DNA of 40,435 nucleotides from an uncultured bacterium (lineage in GTDB: Bacteria; Bacteroidota; Bacteroidia; Bacteroidales; Muribaculaceae): the NCBI GenBank assembly GCA_905214735.1, contig CAJMNI010000019.1, positions 1 to 40,435 on the forward strand, in the 5' to 3' direction. Positions 32,763-40,435 of the stretch are shown piece after piece; within the stretch, counting starts at the first letter, position 1; each line of letters starts with the position of its first letter. The notes below the pieces were generated by a model. The model had not been told where the DNA came from, did no database searches, and saw only the letters and a list, made by a program, of their open reading frames with translations. Made by a program: the position numbers and the translations under genes.

Positions 32763-32786
32763 GCAAAGGTATGAGTTTACCTTTGC
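32763..32786. promoter_or_regulatory. Symmetric divergent promoter dyad
   Basis: GCAAAGGTA (32763-32771), a 6-bp spacer and TACCTTTGC (32778-32786) form a perfect 9-bp inverted repeat. Each arm read outward is TACCTTTG, an exact TAnnTTTG -7 element. The left arm drives the minus-strand gene (leader about 20 nt) and the right arm the plus-strand operon (leader about 30 nt). The two polymerase footprints would overlap, so only one direction could be occupied at a time. No good -33 is seen on either side. Confidence 0.6.
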
Positions 32787-32820
32787 TCCGTAATTATAAC
32801 TTTTTAATTTCTACATCACA

Positions 32821-33159
32821 ATGGCAGCACAAGGTGGCATCATATCAGCCGCGATGGAACTCATTAAAGAGAAAGAACGTCAAGGCGATAAGGCTATGGA
32901 CAGGTTGCATGACGGGTTCAAGACCCAGATGCAGCTCACGGCCAATCAAGGAAGTTGGACGGGTGACGCTAAGCCCTCCCAAGTCGTAAAGGAAAAGGAG
33001 ACCGTGAAAGAAAAGGTCAAGGAGCCGGAAGAGGAAAAGCCGGAGTCAACACCCGCGTCCACTGCTCCTGCACCGACACCTGCGCCCGCTGATGATAAGA
33101 AGGACGAGAAGGACATTGCCGACATGGGCATTATCGGACTCGCACAGGGAGCAAAATAA
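32821..33159 (+). CDS. Small charged protein, first gene of the virion-like operon
   Basis: This 112-residue protein has a helical N-terminal 60 residues (SAAMELIKEKERQGDKAMDR), a Lys/Glu-rich stretch (VKEKETVKEKVKEPEEEKPE) and a Pro/Ala/Thr-rich linker (TPASTAPAPTPAPA). It ends with ADMGIIGLAQGAK. I do not recognise a family. The end of this gene and the start of the next share 14 of 15 bases around GACATGGGCATTATC/A, 63 bp apart, so MGIIG appears at the end of one protein and the beginning of the other. The start is the ATG just after CTACATCACA. A virion or scaffold role is possible from context only. Confidence 0.65.
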   Translation: MAAQGGIISAAMELIKEKERQGDKAMDRLHDGFKTQMQLTANQGSWTGDAKPSQVVKEKETVKEKVKEPEEEKPESTPASTAPAPTPAPADDKKDEKDIADMGIIGLAQGAK

Positions 33160-33186
33160 GTTTAACCTCATACATCATACAACGAC

Positions 33187-33684
33187 ATGGGCATTATAGG
33201 CAGCGCAATTGGCGGAGCATTGGGCATCGGAGCGAGCATCTTCGGTGGTATCAGTGCATCCAAGGCGATGAAGAAGGTCAAGAAAAATCTTGAGGGCCAG
33301 ATGAAGGATAATCAAGATTGGTACGACCGCAGATATAATGAGGACGCGACACAACGTGCCGATGCACAGCGTATACTCACGATTACCAACGACAATATCC
33401 GACAGCGTAACCAAGCGGCAGCAGGGGCGCAAGCCGTCATGGGAGGCACCGAGGAGAGTGTGGCGGCGGCAAAAGCGGCCAACAATCAAGCCCTCGCGGA
33501 TGCCACCTCGCAGATTGCCGTCAACGGTGAACGCCGCAAGGACCAGATAGAGTCACAGTATCTGAACACCAAATCGGAACTCAACGACAAACTCAACAAT
33601 CTGGAACAGGCAAAGGCCGGTGCAATCTCACAGGCCGTGCAGGGTGTAGCCCAAGCCGGTTCTAACATGGCGAGTGTATTCTAA
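33187..33684 (+). CDS. Glycine-rich internal virion (ejection)-like protein
   Basis: This 165-residue protein has an N-terminal hydrophobic, glycine-zipper segment (MGIIGSAIGGALGIGASIFGG, residues 1-21). The rest is Ala/Gln/Asn-rich and helical: DWYDRRYNEDATQRADAQRI, then AAAGAQAVMGGTEESVAAAKA, and a C-terminal coiled coil. Small proteins of this design are found among phage internal core and DNA-pilot proteins, such as gp14 of T7-like phages, which form part of a channel in the host envelope on infection. The resemblance is in architecture and a few motif-like stretches, not a proven match. It starts 27 nt after the previous stop and is followed 12 nt later by a coiled-coil gene. Confidence 0.65.
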   Translation: MGIIGSAIGGALGIGASIFGGISASKAMKKVKKNLEGQMKDNQDWYDRRYNEDATQRADAQRILTITNDNIRQRNQAAAGAQAVMGGTEESVAAAKAANNQALADATSQIAVNGERRKDQIESQYLNTKSELNDKLNNLEQAKAGAISQAVQGVAQAGSNMASVF

Positions 33685-33696
33685 ATCCATTTCACG

Positions 33697-34821
33697 ATGA
33701 TAGACCCCAATAACCCAATCATAGACCCGCGTACAACGGTGGTGGGCGATCAGCAGCCCGCCGCTGCTCCTGCGGGGGGTGGAGGCTCGACACCCCCACC
33801 GAAACAACCGGCAGCGACACCTGCGCCCATTACGCCCGCAGGTTCATCATCATCTTCCACAACGGTCAAGACTACATCAACTGTTCCTATTGCTACGACT
33901 ATCCCGGAGCAGTACACCGCGAGCAGTTATGCTGAACTCATTCCCCAACTTGAAAAACGCATGGCCGAGTATAAGCCGCTTTCCGAGGAGGAACTGAAGA
34001 AGCTGCGCCGCCGTCAGAAGGTCGAGGGCATTATCAGCGGCATATCGGATGCAGCACAGGCCGTGTCTAACCTTATCTTCACCACTCAGTATGCCCCCAA
34101 TATGTATAATGCCAAAGAGGGTATGTCGGCCAAGGCCAAAGAGCGGTTCGATAAGGAGAAGGCGCAGCGCGAGGCCGATGCCGACAAGTATCTGCAATAT
34201 GCGCTCACCATAGGCAAGATGAAGGATGCCGATAAGGAACGTGGCTTACAGGCATGGAAAACAGAGCAGACGCTCGCACGTCAAGACCGTGCCTATGATG
34301 CGGGCCGTCAAGACCGCGCAGACGATGTGGCATTCCGTAATAAGGATTATGACGAGCGTGTGCGTCAGTGGCAAGCCAACTTCGACCGACAGGACGAGTG
34401 GCACAAGGAGGAAGGCGAGCGTTGGGAGCGTCAGTTCAAGGAGAGCCAACGCCAATTCAACGTAACCACCTCTCTGGAGCGTCAGCGCATCAGCATAGCC
34501 GCTCAACAGGCCGCTCACGCCATGAAGCAGGGCCAAATGACTTTCAACCTCGGCTCCGGCAACGGCAATGTCACTCTGTCTATCGACAAGCTCAATGCCC
34601 AGACCGTATCTCGCATTTATAGCACTCTGCCCGCGAATGTCCGTGCGCAGGTGCAGGGCGACCCGATTGTGCAAAATGGCTTCGTTGTGGGCTACAAGCC
34701 GCCTACGACCGAGGCAATGCTTATCGCCATCGGTGCCAACGTGGAAAACTCACCGGCCACACAGAACGCCATCAAGCAGGTTGCAGGGCTTGAGACAGGT
34801 AAGAAACCCGCAGGTTATTAA
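33697..34821 (+). CDS. Coiled-coil virion-like protein (ejection protein candidate)
   Basis: This 374-residue protein opens with a Pro/Ala/Ser/Thr-rich linker (about residues 15-70). A helical section with a short hydrophobic patch follows (VEGIISGISDAAQAVSNLIF, about 108-127). A long charged region rich in Arg/Asp/Gln (ARQDRAYDAGRQDRADDVAF and onward, about 185-275) is predicted to be coiled coil. The end is a Gly/Asn-rich, possibly globular segment (about 285-374). No enzymatic motif is seen. It sits between the small glycine-rich protein and the giant polyvalent protein, the position held by the medium-sized core protein in T7-like phages. The role is inferred from that order. Confidence 0.62.
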   Translation: MIDPNNPIIDPRTTVVGDQQPAAAPAGGGGSTPPPKQPAATPAPITPAGSSSSSTTVKTTSTVPIATTIPEQYTASSYAELIPQLEKRMAEYKPLSEEELKKLRRRQKVEGIISGISDAAQAVSNLIFTTQYAPNMYNAKEGMSAKAKERFDKEKAQREADADKYLQYALTIGKMKDADKERGLQAWKTEQTLARQDRAYDAGRQDRADDVAFRNKDYDERVRQWQANFDRQDEWHKEEGERWERQFKESQRQFNVTTSLERQRISIAAQQAAHAMKQGQMTFNLGSGNGNVTLSIDKLNAQTVSRIYSTLPANVRAQVQGDPIVQNGFVVGYKPPTTEAMLIAIGANVENSPATQNAIKQVAGLETGKKPAGY

Positions 34822-34841
34822 CCAGATTACATCATATAAAT

Positions 34842-37800
34842 ATGGCTAATCCCAACGATAATTTATACAGACTGTATCAGAACGGGTTGAAGCATTTCTC
34901 TCTGCCCGACTTCGATACATTCAAACAGGACATGATGGACGAGCAGAAGCGTAGGCGGTTCTACACCAATATGCAGGAAGCCTACTCTCTGCCCGACTTC
35001 GATACGTTCTCAAAGGACATCGGCACGGTTGCCCCGCCTCCTGCTGCCGCCCCGGCACAAGCACAGCAGCCGCCGCAGACAGTCACGTCTACTGTTCAGC
35101 CGATTAAGGATAATACCGCACAACAGGCGAGCGTCCAGAGTGCCACAACGCCGGCACAACCCACAGGTTGGAAGCCTTCTCCCGTGCAACAGCAGTACAT
35201 GCAGTTCCAGATGGACCAAGCCAACGCCCGACTGAAGAAGATGGGCGAGGATTTTCATCAGCGCATGGAGGGCATTGAGAAGGGCAACCGCCCCGGCTCC
35301 TTTATGGGAGAGCGTGAGTTTAATCCTCAGTCCGGCCAAATGGAGAAAGTGTTCTACACCACACAGGGCGAACGTGTGCCAACTCAGTTGCAGAAAATCA
35401 AGGCTGACAGCGAATATCATCAGTGGTGGGAGAATAACACCGAGGCAGGAAGGCGGTCAAAGGAACAGCGTTTACAGCGTGAGTTTGATGACCGGCTTTT
35501 CCACCTGTGGGAGCGACACAATCCCAAAGAGGGTGAAAACACTGCTGAACAGGCGTGGTCAGCCGCCGAGAAGCGGCAGGGCATTGACCGCAACCGCATT
35601 GCGGAGGATATTTACCATGACCGAGGCGATGCCATGTCAAACGCCGCTTTCCTCGGTGGACGCGAGAACCACATCATGAATGCCGCCGAGAACAGCCACC
35701 GCAGCATGGTAGCCCACTTTACCAACTTCGACCTCGACCGCCTCATGAACGAGTCGTGGGACAATCTGGGCGAGGACGGACAGAAGGCTCTCATTGACGA
35801 TTGCTATCAGATGCTGCGCTACCGCAATCCCGGTGCTGATGAACTTGTGCTGTACAATCAAGCCAAGCAGTTTGCCCGTCAGCAGTCAGACCTGCGCCTC
35901 TACAATCTCGCCGTTGAGAAGAATATGCCGAAAGGCAATCTGGAATATCTCATGCGTAAGATTGGCGACATGAACGTCCTAATGAACGTCAGCAAGGGTC
36001 TGGCCGTATCGAGCGCAGATGGCAAGACCGGCGACATGGCCGCTAACGAAGCCGCCAACGAGATATACCGACAGGACGGCCACAAGATACTTGACGTAAC
36101 AGGTATGGTGGCAGGTTTCGCCCTCGACCCTACTACATGGCTGTCCGCAGGTGTCGGCAGTGCTGCGACTCGTGGTACAATGTGGCTCGGTGGTCGTTGG
36201 TTGGCAGGTAGAGGTGCATCAGCAGCGGTCACCCAAGCCGCCACACGTCAATTCGCCACATCCATGACAGGCCGCATTGTCGGAGGTATTGCCGGAGGTG
36301 CAGCCAACTTCGGCACATTCGAGGGTGTCAAGGAAGTGGAGAACCAATTCGCCCACGGTGGTCATATCGTAGGACAGGATGAAACAGGCCGATACATTAA
36401 CGAAGGATATTCAGCCGGAGCGGTAGCAGGTCAGTTCGGCCACGGCCTCCTTATGGGTGGTGCCGTTGGTTGGCTCGGTCCTGTATCTGGTAATGTGTCC
36501 GACAAACTTGTGCGGGCCACGTCAAGCACCGTTGGCAAGGTTGCCACTCGCGCAGGTGTCTATACAGGTGCTACTCTCGCCGAGGGCACAATCTTCTCTG
36601 TTCCCGAATGGATAGAGGGCGAGCGCGATGCAATGGACGTGTGGAATGACAACATGGCCATGATGGTAGGTTTCAAGGCCAAGCACATGCTCAAGAGTGC
36701 CGGCGGTGTTCTCGGCGACCTCAAAGCATCATTCGACAGCCCGACCAACGGACAGAAGAACCGCCTCGACTTTGAGAGCCGTCTGCGTCAGCGCATGGAC
36801 GCTCCTTCAGATGGAGGTATGGGTCTGACCGAGGACGAAAAGGCCGAATTCAAACGCTATGGTTACGACCTGCGCGACCTCGTTGAAAGTTCAGAGCGCA
36901 CAGGCGATGCCGCCGAGGGCAGTCTAATAGCGCAGAACGCCCCGGAAATCGTCAGCCGCCTTACAGACATGGTAACCGACCCGCGTGTCAGCGAGGCCGC
37001 AAGAGCAAAGATGTACTACTTTGCTACGGGTCGTAGGCTTCCCATGTCAACCGTGATGAGAGGTGAGCTTATCGAAGATGGCGATGGCGGTTTCATCGTG
37101 GAGTCGCAGGGTGCCAACGGCGTTATCACTTCCCGCTCATTCAAGAGCCGCAAGGCCGCAGACCTTGAATTGGAGCGCATCAAGCGTCAGACCGAACTGA
37201 ACAGCATCGAAATCGGCGAGCGTTATCAGCAGACCGCCGACTTTGAGAACCGATTACAGGAGGCTTGCCGCACCGTGGCCGCTGAAAACGGTTGGGACAT
37301 GGTGGAGGTTTACCGCACCTGCGAGGAAGCACGGCGCAACCACCTCCGTGGAGGCGACACGCAATTTGATGAGGCGCAGCATAACATTCTCCGCAAGGTC
37401 ACTGAGGCTATGGGTGAGTTTGAGGAAACAGGAGCCACCGATGCCATGCGAGGCCGTATCAACGAGAAATACGGCGTTGACATTGACGGAGCAATCCGCA
37501 AGGAGGCCAACCGCCGCACACAGCAAGAGCAGACTGCCATTGACGAATATATTGCTGAACTCATCCCCGACAAAGCAAAGGAGCCTAATCCTGTTGAGGA
37601 CGCACAGGCTGAGGACATCACCAACCAGAAGTTACTGAGCGATGAACCTGCCGAGCCGCAAGGCCCCGCCGAAGGTGAGCCGATTGACCCACGTTTCGAC
37701 AACTCCACACCTTCAGAAGAATTCGACCCGCATCAGTTCAACGGCGAACTGTGGCCGACAGGCCGTGCCGTGATGAAGTTCCAAGACCGCCCTGTTGAGG

Positions 37801-40427
37801 TGCTGAGTGGCCGCGTTGTCATGATGAAGGACGGCACCATGGTTGACAAGGAACGCAGCGATGCCTCTATTGTCATTCGTGACCTTGCCACAGGTGAGAT
37901 TGAAATGGTGTCGCCGGATGCCATTCTATCATACGAGGCATACCCCGAAACTCTCAGCGTTGAGGAAGTCGAGGCCATGCAGGGCCAAGGAGCAGAAGCA
38001 CCACAACCCGAAGTGGAACCGCAATCCAAATACACCTCCGGCCAAATCAAGATACGCAACTCTGACGGCACCGAAACTCGCGGTGTCCTCACCGGCTATG
38101 TCGATGAGAATGGCAACCATGAGTATTATGTAGAGGGCGACCTGCAACATCTTCACTACGCATCCGAGCAGGAGCTTAACAACATACTCTCCGAATATCA
38201 GCCGGACGAGCCTCTGCAACCGACAGCCGAGCAGCCACAAGCCGCCGACCGCGTTTACCCGGAAGGCGTTTCCGACACCGAGGCATACGACAACGGCCTT
38301 GAAGATGGAGCCGCCTCCACCTCAATGTCTGATGAGGAACTCAACAGAAACATTGAGAGGTTCAATGATGAAAGCGAGGTGTCAATGCTCACCGACTATG
38401 GCCGTGGTTGGGTAGAAGGACTCAAGCAAGAGCAGCAGCTCAGAATACAGGCCGCACAGCCCGAACAAACGGAACAGCCCGAACAGGTTGCTCCCATTGA
38501 GCCTACGCCGGCCCCGACTTCTACACCTGCCACTACACCTACATCCACACCCGCCGAGGCACCGCAGGGCGAGGTCACGATGCCCACAGGCGTTAATCCT
38601 GTTGGCACTATTGCCGTGCCTCAACGTGACGGCAGCACACGCACATTCACCGTTGGCAAGGATGCCGAGGGTCAGAATGTCCTTATTGACGATCGTGGCT
38701 TCATGTGGGCGCATGACGGCAACGGCAATGCCTTGCAACCTTATTCGCCCGGTGCCAACGTTCCGACATGGACAGATGAACAGCTCTCTAAGTTGGGCGC
38801 GGTTCAACCCTCCAACGAGCAGACAGCCACTGTTCCCAATCAGCCCGAAAACGTTCCCACTTCTACGGAAACGCACGAAATTCCTACGGAAAACGCCGTT
38901 TCACCCGCTGAAAGTGTTCCCAATCCCGCCGCTCCTGTAGAGAACGTACAGGAAACACCGGCCCCGACCGCAGAGCCGACACCCCTGCAACGTATTCCCC
39001 GCGATGCCAAAGGTGAGCCTATCTTTGAACAGGCCGAGAACCCGGAGCATGGTTGGGATGCCCTTGTGGAATTTGCCGAGGGTGATGCAGCCACCGCCAA
39101 AGAGATTGCCGACACCATGGCCGAGGAGAAGCGCAAGGCGTATGAGAAAGTCCAGAAGCAGAAACCGAAAGGCAAGACCCCGACCGAGATACTTGCATCG
39201 AAGAAGGCAATCTCCGCAGGACTCGCACAGGCCGAGCAGGAATACAACCTGTGGCAACAAATGGCTAATGTCGAGCAACGCCGACAGGATGCCATACGCG
39301 CACAGCAGGAGGCAGAGGCCCGACAGAGAGCCGCAGAGCGGGCCGAGGCTGAGAAAGCGGAGCGCGAAGCCCGCGAGGAGGCCGCACGTCTGGAGCGTGA
39401 GGCATTGGAAGGTATTCCAGAATGGCACCTTGACACTCCCGAAAATGCCCGCAAGCGCGGTGTGCGCCGTTTCAGTGGTCAGATGTTCACCCGACAGGAA
39501 CCTGTGCAGGGAGTTGTAGGCCACGAGGTAGAGGTCAAGTTCTCGCAGAAGGACCTCCCCAAAGGTCATGTCGCAGTCATTGAAGCCTCGCAGTTACAGC
39601 CCTCGCACATACAGGGACAGCGCAACCCCATGTTCTTTATTGAGGAGGCACAGCCCAAGAACCGTGCCGAGGCCGTATCTATGTTTGCCGCCAAAGAAAT
39701 GGCAGAGGGCATCCGACCGCAGGAAATCACCGGCAGCGCAACGGCCTACACCGGCGCACCGACAATCAACTCTCGCGGTGAGGTGATACAGGGCAACAAC
39801 CGCTCTGACGCTCTCCGCTACCTGTGGGAGAATAAACTGCCCGAACAGCAGCAGACCTACAAACAATACCTCATCGACAATGCAGAGCAGTTCGGCCTCG
39901 ACCCCGAAGCTGTCAACGCTATGCAGCAGCCCGTCCTTGTCAATATGCTTGACGTTGACGATGCCGAGGCTATCCGTCTGGGTCAAATGACCGCACAGGA
40001 CACCGAGAGCGGAGGCATTGAGCGTATCAAGCCTAAGAATGTAGCGCAGAAACTCGGTGAGGATATGCGCTCCTTTGCATCGCAGTTACTTCGTAGCGGC
40101 GATGAGGAGGCATCATTCGGTCAGCTTGTGGACCGCAACGGCACCGATGTACTGAAATGGATGGCACAGAAAGGTGCTATCACCAACACGCAGTATCAGT
40201 CAGCATTCGACAGCAAGGGCAATCTCACAGCCGAGGCCAAGAACGACTTGCAGAAAGTTCTGTATCAAGCCGTGTTCAAGGGAGGCTCACAGCAGTTGGA
40301 GGAAATGTTTGATGCACTTCCGGCCAAGGCTCAACGTGCAATCCTCTCTACCGCCTTCCGCGATATGGACTCGCCCTTTGCCTGGAAAAACCGGGGCGGC
40401 GTGACCCCCGAGGCCGAGGCCGCTTGA
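34842..40427 (+). CDS. Giant phage polyvalent protein with DdrB-like ParB domain
   Basis: This 1861-residue protein begins with two copies of an NL/NM-x...SLPDFDTF motif (about residues 8-60). A Pro/Gln-rich linker and a helical region precede a Gly/Ala-rich hydrophobic zone with several possible membrane segments (about 416-625, GMVAGFALDPTTWLSAGVG). Acidic low-complexity stretches follow, then a long coiled coil (about 1455-1525, RQDAIRAQQEAEARQRAAER). Near the end, INSRGEVIQGNNRSDALRYL (about 1640-1660) marks a DdrB-like ParB-superfamily domain, as in phage polyvalent proteins such as P1 DdrB. Such proteins are injected with the DNA and may counter host defences. The last ~15 residues (AWKNRGGVTPEAEAA) are GC-rich and do not look like a family end, so the frame may be cut by the window or assembly edge. 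Confidence 0.75.
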   Translation: MANPNDNLYRLYQNGLKHFSLPDFDTFKQDMMDEQKRRRFYTNMQEAYSLPDFDTFSKDIGTVAPPPAAAPAQAQQPPQTVTSTVQPIKDNTAQQASVQSATTPAQPTGWKPSPVQQQYMQFQMDQANARLKKMGEDFHQRMEGIEKGNRPGSFMGEREFNPQSGQMEKVFYTTQGERVPTQLQKIKADSEYHQWWENNTEAGRRSKEQRLQREFDDRLFHLWERHNPKEGENTAEQAWSAAEKRQGIDRNRIAEDIYHDRGDAMSNAAFLGGRENHIMNAAENSHRSMVAHFTNFDLDRLMNESWDNLGEDGQKALIDDCYQMLRYRNPGADELVLYNQAKQFARQQSDLRLYNLAVEKNMPKGNLEYLMRKIGDMNVLMNVSKGLAVSSADGKTGDMAANEAANEIYRQDGHKILDVTGMVAGFALDPTTWLSAGVGSAATRGTMWLGGRWLAGRGASAAVTQAATRQFATSMTGRIVGGIAGGAANFGTFEGVKEVENQFAHGGHIVGQDETGRYINEGYSAGAVAGQFGHGLLMGGAVGWLGPVSGNVSDKLVRATSSTVGKVATRAGVYTGATLAEGTIFSVPEWIEGERDAMDVWNDNMAMMVGFKAKHMLKSAGGVLGDLKASFDSPTNGQKNRLDFESRLRQRMDAPSDGGMGLTEDEKAEFKRYGYDLRDLVESSERTGDAAEGSLIAQNAPEIVSRLTDMVTDPRVSEAARAKMYYFATGRRLPMSTVMRGELIEDGDGGFIVESQGANGVITSRSFKSRKAADLELERIKRQTELNSIEIGERYQQTADFENRLQEACRTVAAENGWDMVEVYRTCEEARRNHLRGGDTQFDEAQHNILRKVTEAMGEFEETGATDAMRGRINEKYGVDIDGAIRKEANRRTQQEQTAIDEYIAELIPDKAKEPNPVEDAQAEDITNQKLLSDEPAEPQGPAEGEPIDPRFDNSTPSEEFDPHQFNGELWPTGRAVMKFQDRPVEVLSGRVVMMKDGTMVDKERSDASIVIRDLATGEIEMVSPDAILSYEAYPETLSVEEVEAMQGQGAEAPQPEVEPQSKYTSGQIKIRNSDGTETRGVLTGYVDENGNHEYYVEGDLQHLHYASEQELNNILSEYQPDEPLQPTAEQPQAADRVYPEGVSDTEAYDNGLEDGAASTSMSDEELNRNIERFNDESEVSMLTDYGRGWVEGLKQEQQLRIQAAQPEQTEQPEQVAPIEPTPAPTSTPATTPTSTPAEAPQGEVTMPTGVNPVGTIAVPQRDGSTRTFTVGKDAEGQNVLIDDRGFMWAHDGNGNALQPYSPGANVPTWTDEQLSKLGAVQPSNEQTATVPNQPENVPTSTETHEIPTENAVSPAESVPNPAAPVENVQETPAPTAEPTPLQRIPRDAKGEPIFEQAENPEHGWDALVEFAEGDAATAKEIADTMAEEKRKAYEKVQKQKPKGKTPTEILASKKAISAGLAQAEQEYNLWQQMANVEQRRQDAIRAQQEAEARQRAAERAEAEKAEREAREEAARLEREALEGIPEWHLDTPENARKRGVRRFSGQMFTRQEPVQGVVGHEVEVKFSQKDLPKGHVAVIEASQLQPSHIQGQRNPMFFIEEAQPKNRAEAVSMFAAKEMAEGIRPQEITGSATAYTGAPTINSRGEVIQGNNRSDALRYLWENKLPEQQQTYKQYLIDNAEQFGLDPEAVNAMQQPVLVNMLDVDDAEAIRLGQMTAQDTESGGIERIKPKNVAQKLGEDMRSFASQLLRSGDEEASFGQLVDRNGTDVLKWMAQKGAITNTQYQSAFDSKGNLTAEAKNDLQKVLYQAVFKGGSQQLEEMFDALPAKAQRAILSTAFRDMDSPFAWKNRGGVTPEAEAA

Positions 40428-40435
40428 CCACGGGC

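Larger units (their letters stand above)
30020..40435. mobile_element. Integrated mobile element, probably a prophage (left end in view)
   Basis: A Bacteroidetes tyrosine recombinase lies directly downstream of ppdK, followed by a small phage-type gene and an operon of virion-like genes ending in a giant polyvalent protein. The left boundary is placed by context between the ppdK terminator and the integrase; the exact attachment sequence needs the other end, which is outside the window. No capsid, portal, large terminase, relaxase or T4SS gene is seen, so a phage is favoured over a conjugative element only through the ejection-type genes. Confidence 0.65.

Noticed and set aside
33187..33684. 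Microvirus DNA pilot protein (VP2) of an integrated microvirus
   Set aside because: The glycine-rich N-terminus is similar in style, but there is no microvirus capsid (VP1) or replication initiator (VP4), and the operon is far too large.

Overview
The window looks like a chromosomal segment of a gut Bacteroidales bacterium, most likely of the Muribaculaceae type. The evidence is the repeated Bacteroidetes-type promoter element TAnnTTTG, the family content (GH97 glucosidase, type IX-style sorting tail, Rpb6-like RNA polymerase omega, BamD, DUF2520 protein, MaeB-like malic enzyme, PpdK) and a moderate GC content. The genus is inferred; there is no rRNA or tRNA gene here to confirm it.

Positions 1-29945 are ordinary host chromosome. 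From left to right it holds: a SusB-like GH97 alpha-glucosidase; a convergent class A acid phosphatase; a DUF4405 membrane protein; a CDF metal transporter; a 1.46-kilo-residue secreted adhesin-like protein with three cleaved-adhesin (choice-of-anchor J) domains and a C-terminal sorting tail; a MATE exporter; a single-domain malic enzyme; and a THUMP-like methyltransferase. A minus-strand run follows, PASTA protein > RluD-type pseudouridine synthase > acyltransferase > membrane metallophosphoesterase > FolK. It diverges from a plus-strand run, bamD > rpoZ > uncharacterised ATP-grasp-like protein > DUF2520 protein > KdsC-like phosphatase > maf. After a strong shared terminator come a ROK glucokinase, an MscS channel and RlmD on the minus strand. 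ppdK then follows on the plus strand behind a roughly 250-nt leader that carries three tandem hairpin-forming repeats.

From about 30020 to the right edge the window enters an integrated mobile element, best read as a prophage. It begins with a Bacteroidetes-type tyrosine recombinase preceded by three TGTTGTCTA sites. Next are two tandem hairpin terminators and a 0.4-kb block of 21-bp repeats, present twice with a 55-bp identical core. The second copy encodes a tiny heptad-repeat protein. A minus-strand gene for a small phage protein (GGRQKGTPNK motif) is separated from a plus-strand operon by a symmetric dyad made of two back-to-back TACCTTTG promoter elements.

The plus-strand operon encodes a small charged protein, a 165-residue glycine-rich protein, a 374-residue coiled-coil protein and a giant polyvalent protein of 1861 residues. 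The giant protein has a hydrophobic Gly/Ala core and a DdrB-like ParB domain. The small/medium/giant order resembles the internal core (DNA ejection) proteins of short-tailed phages. No capsid, portal or large terminase is inside the window, so the element continues to the right or is incomplete.
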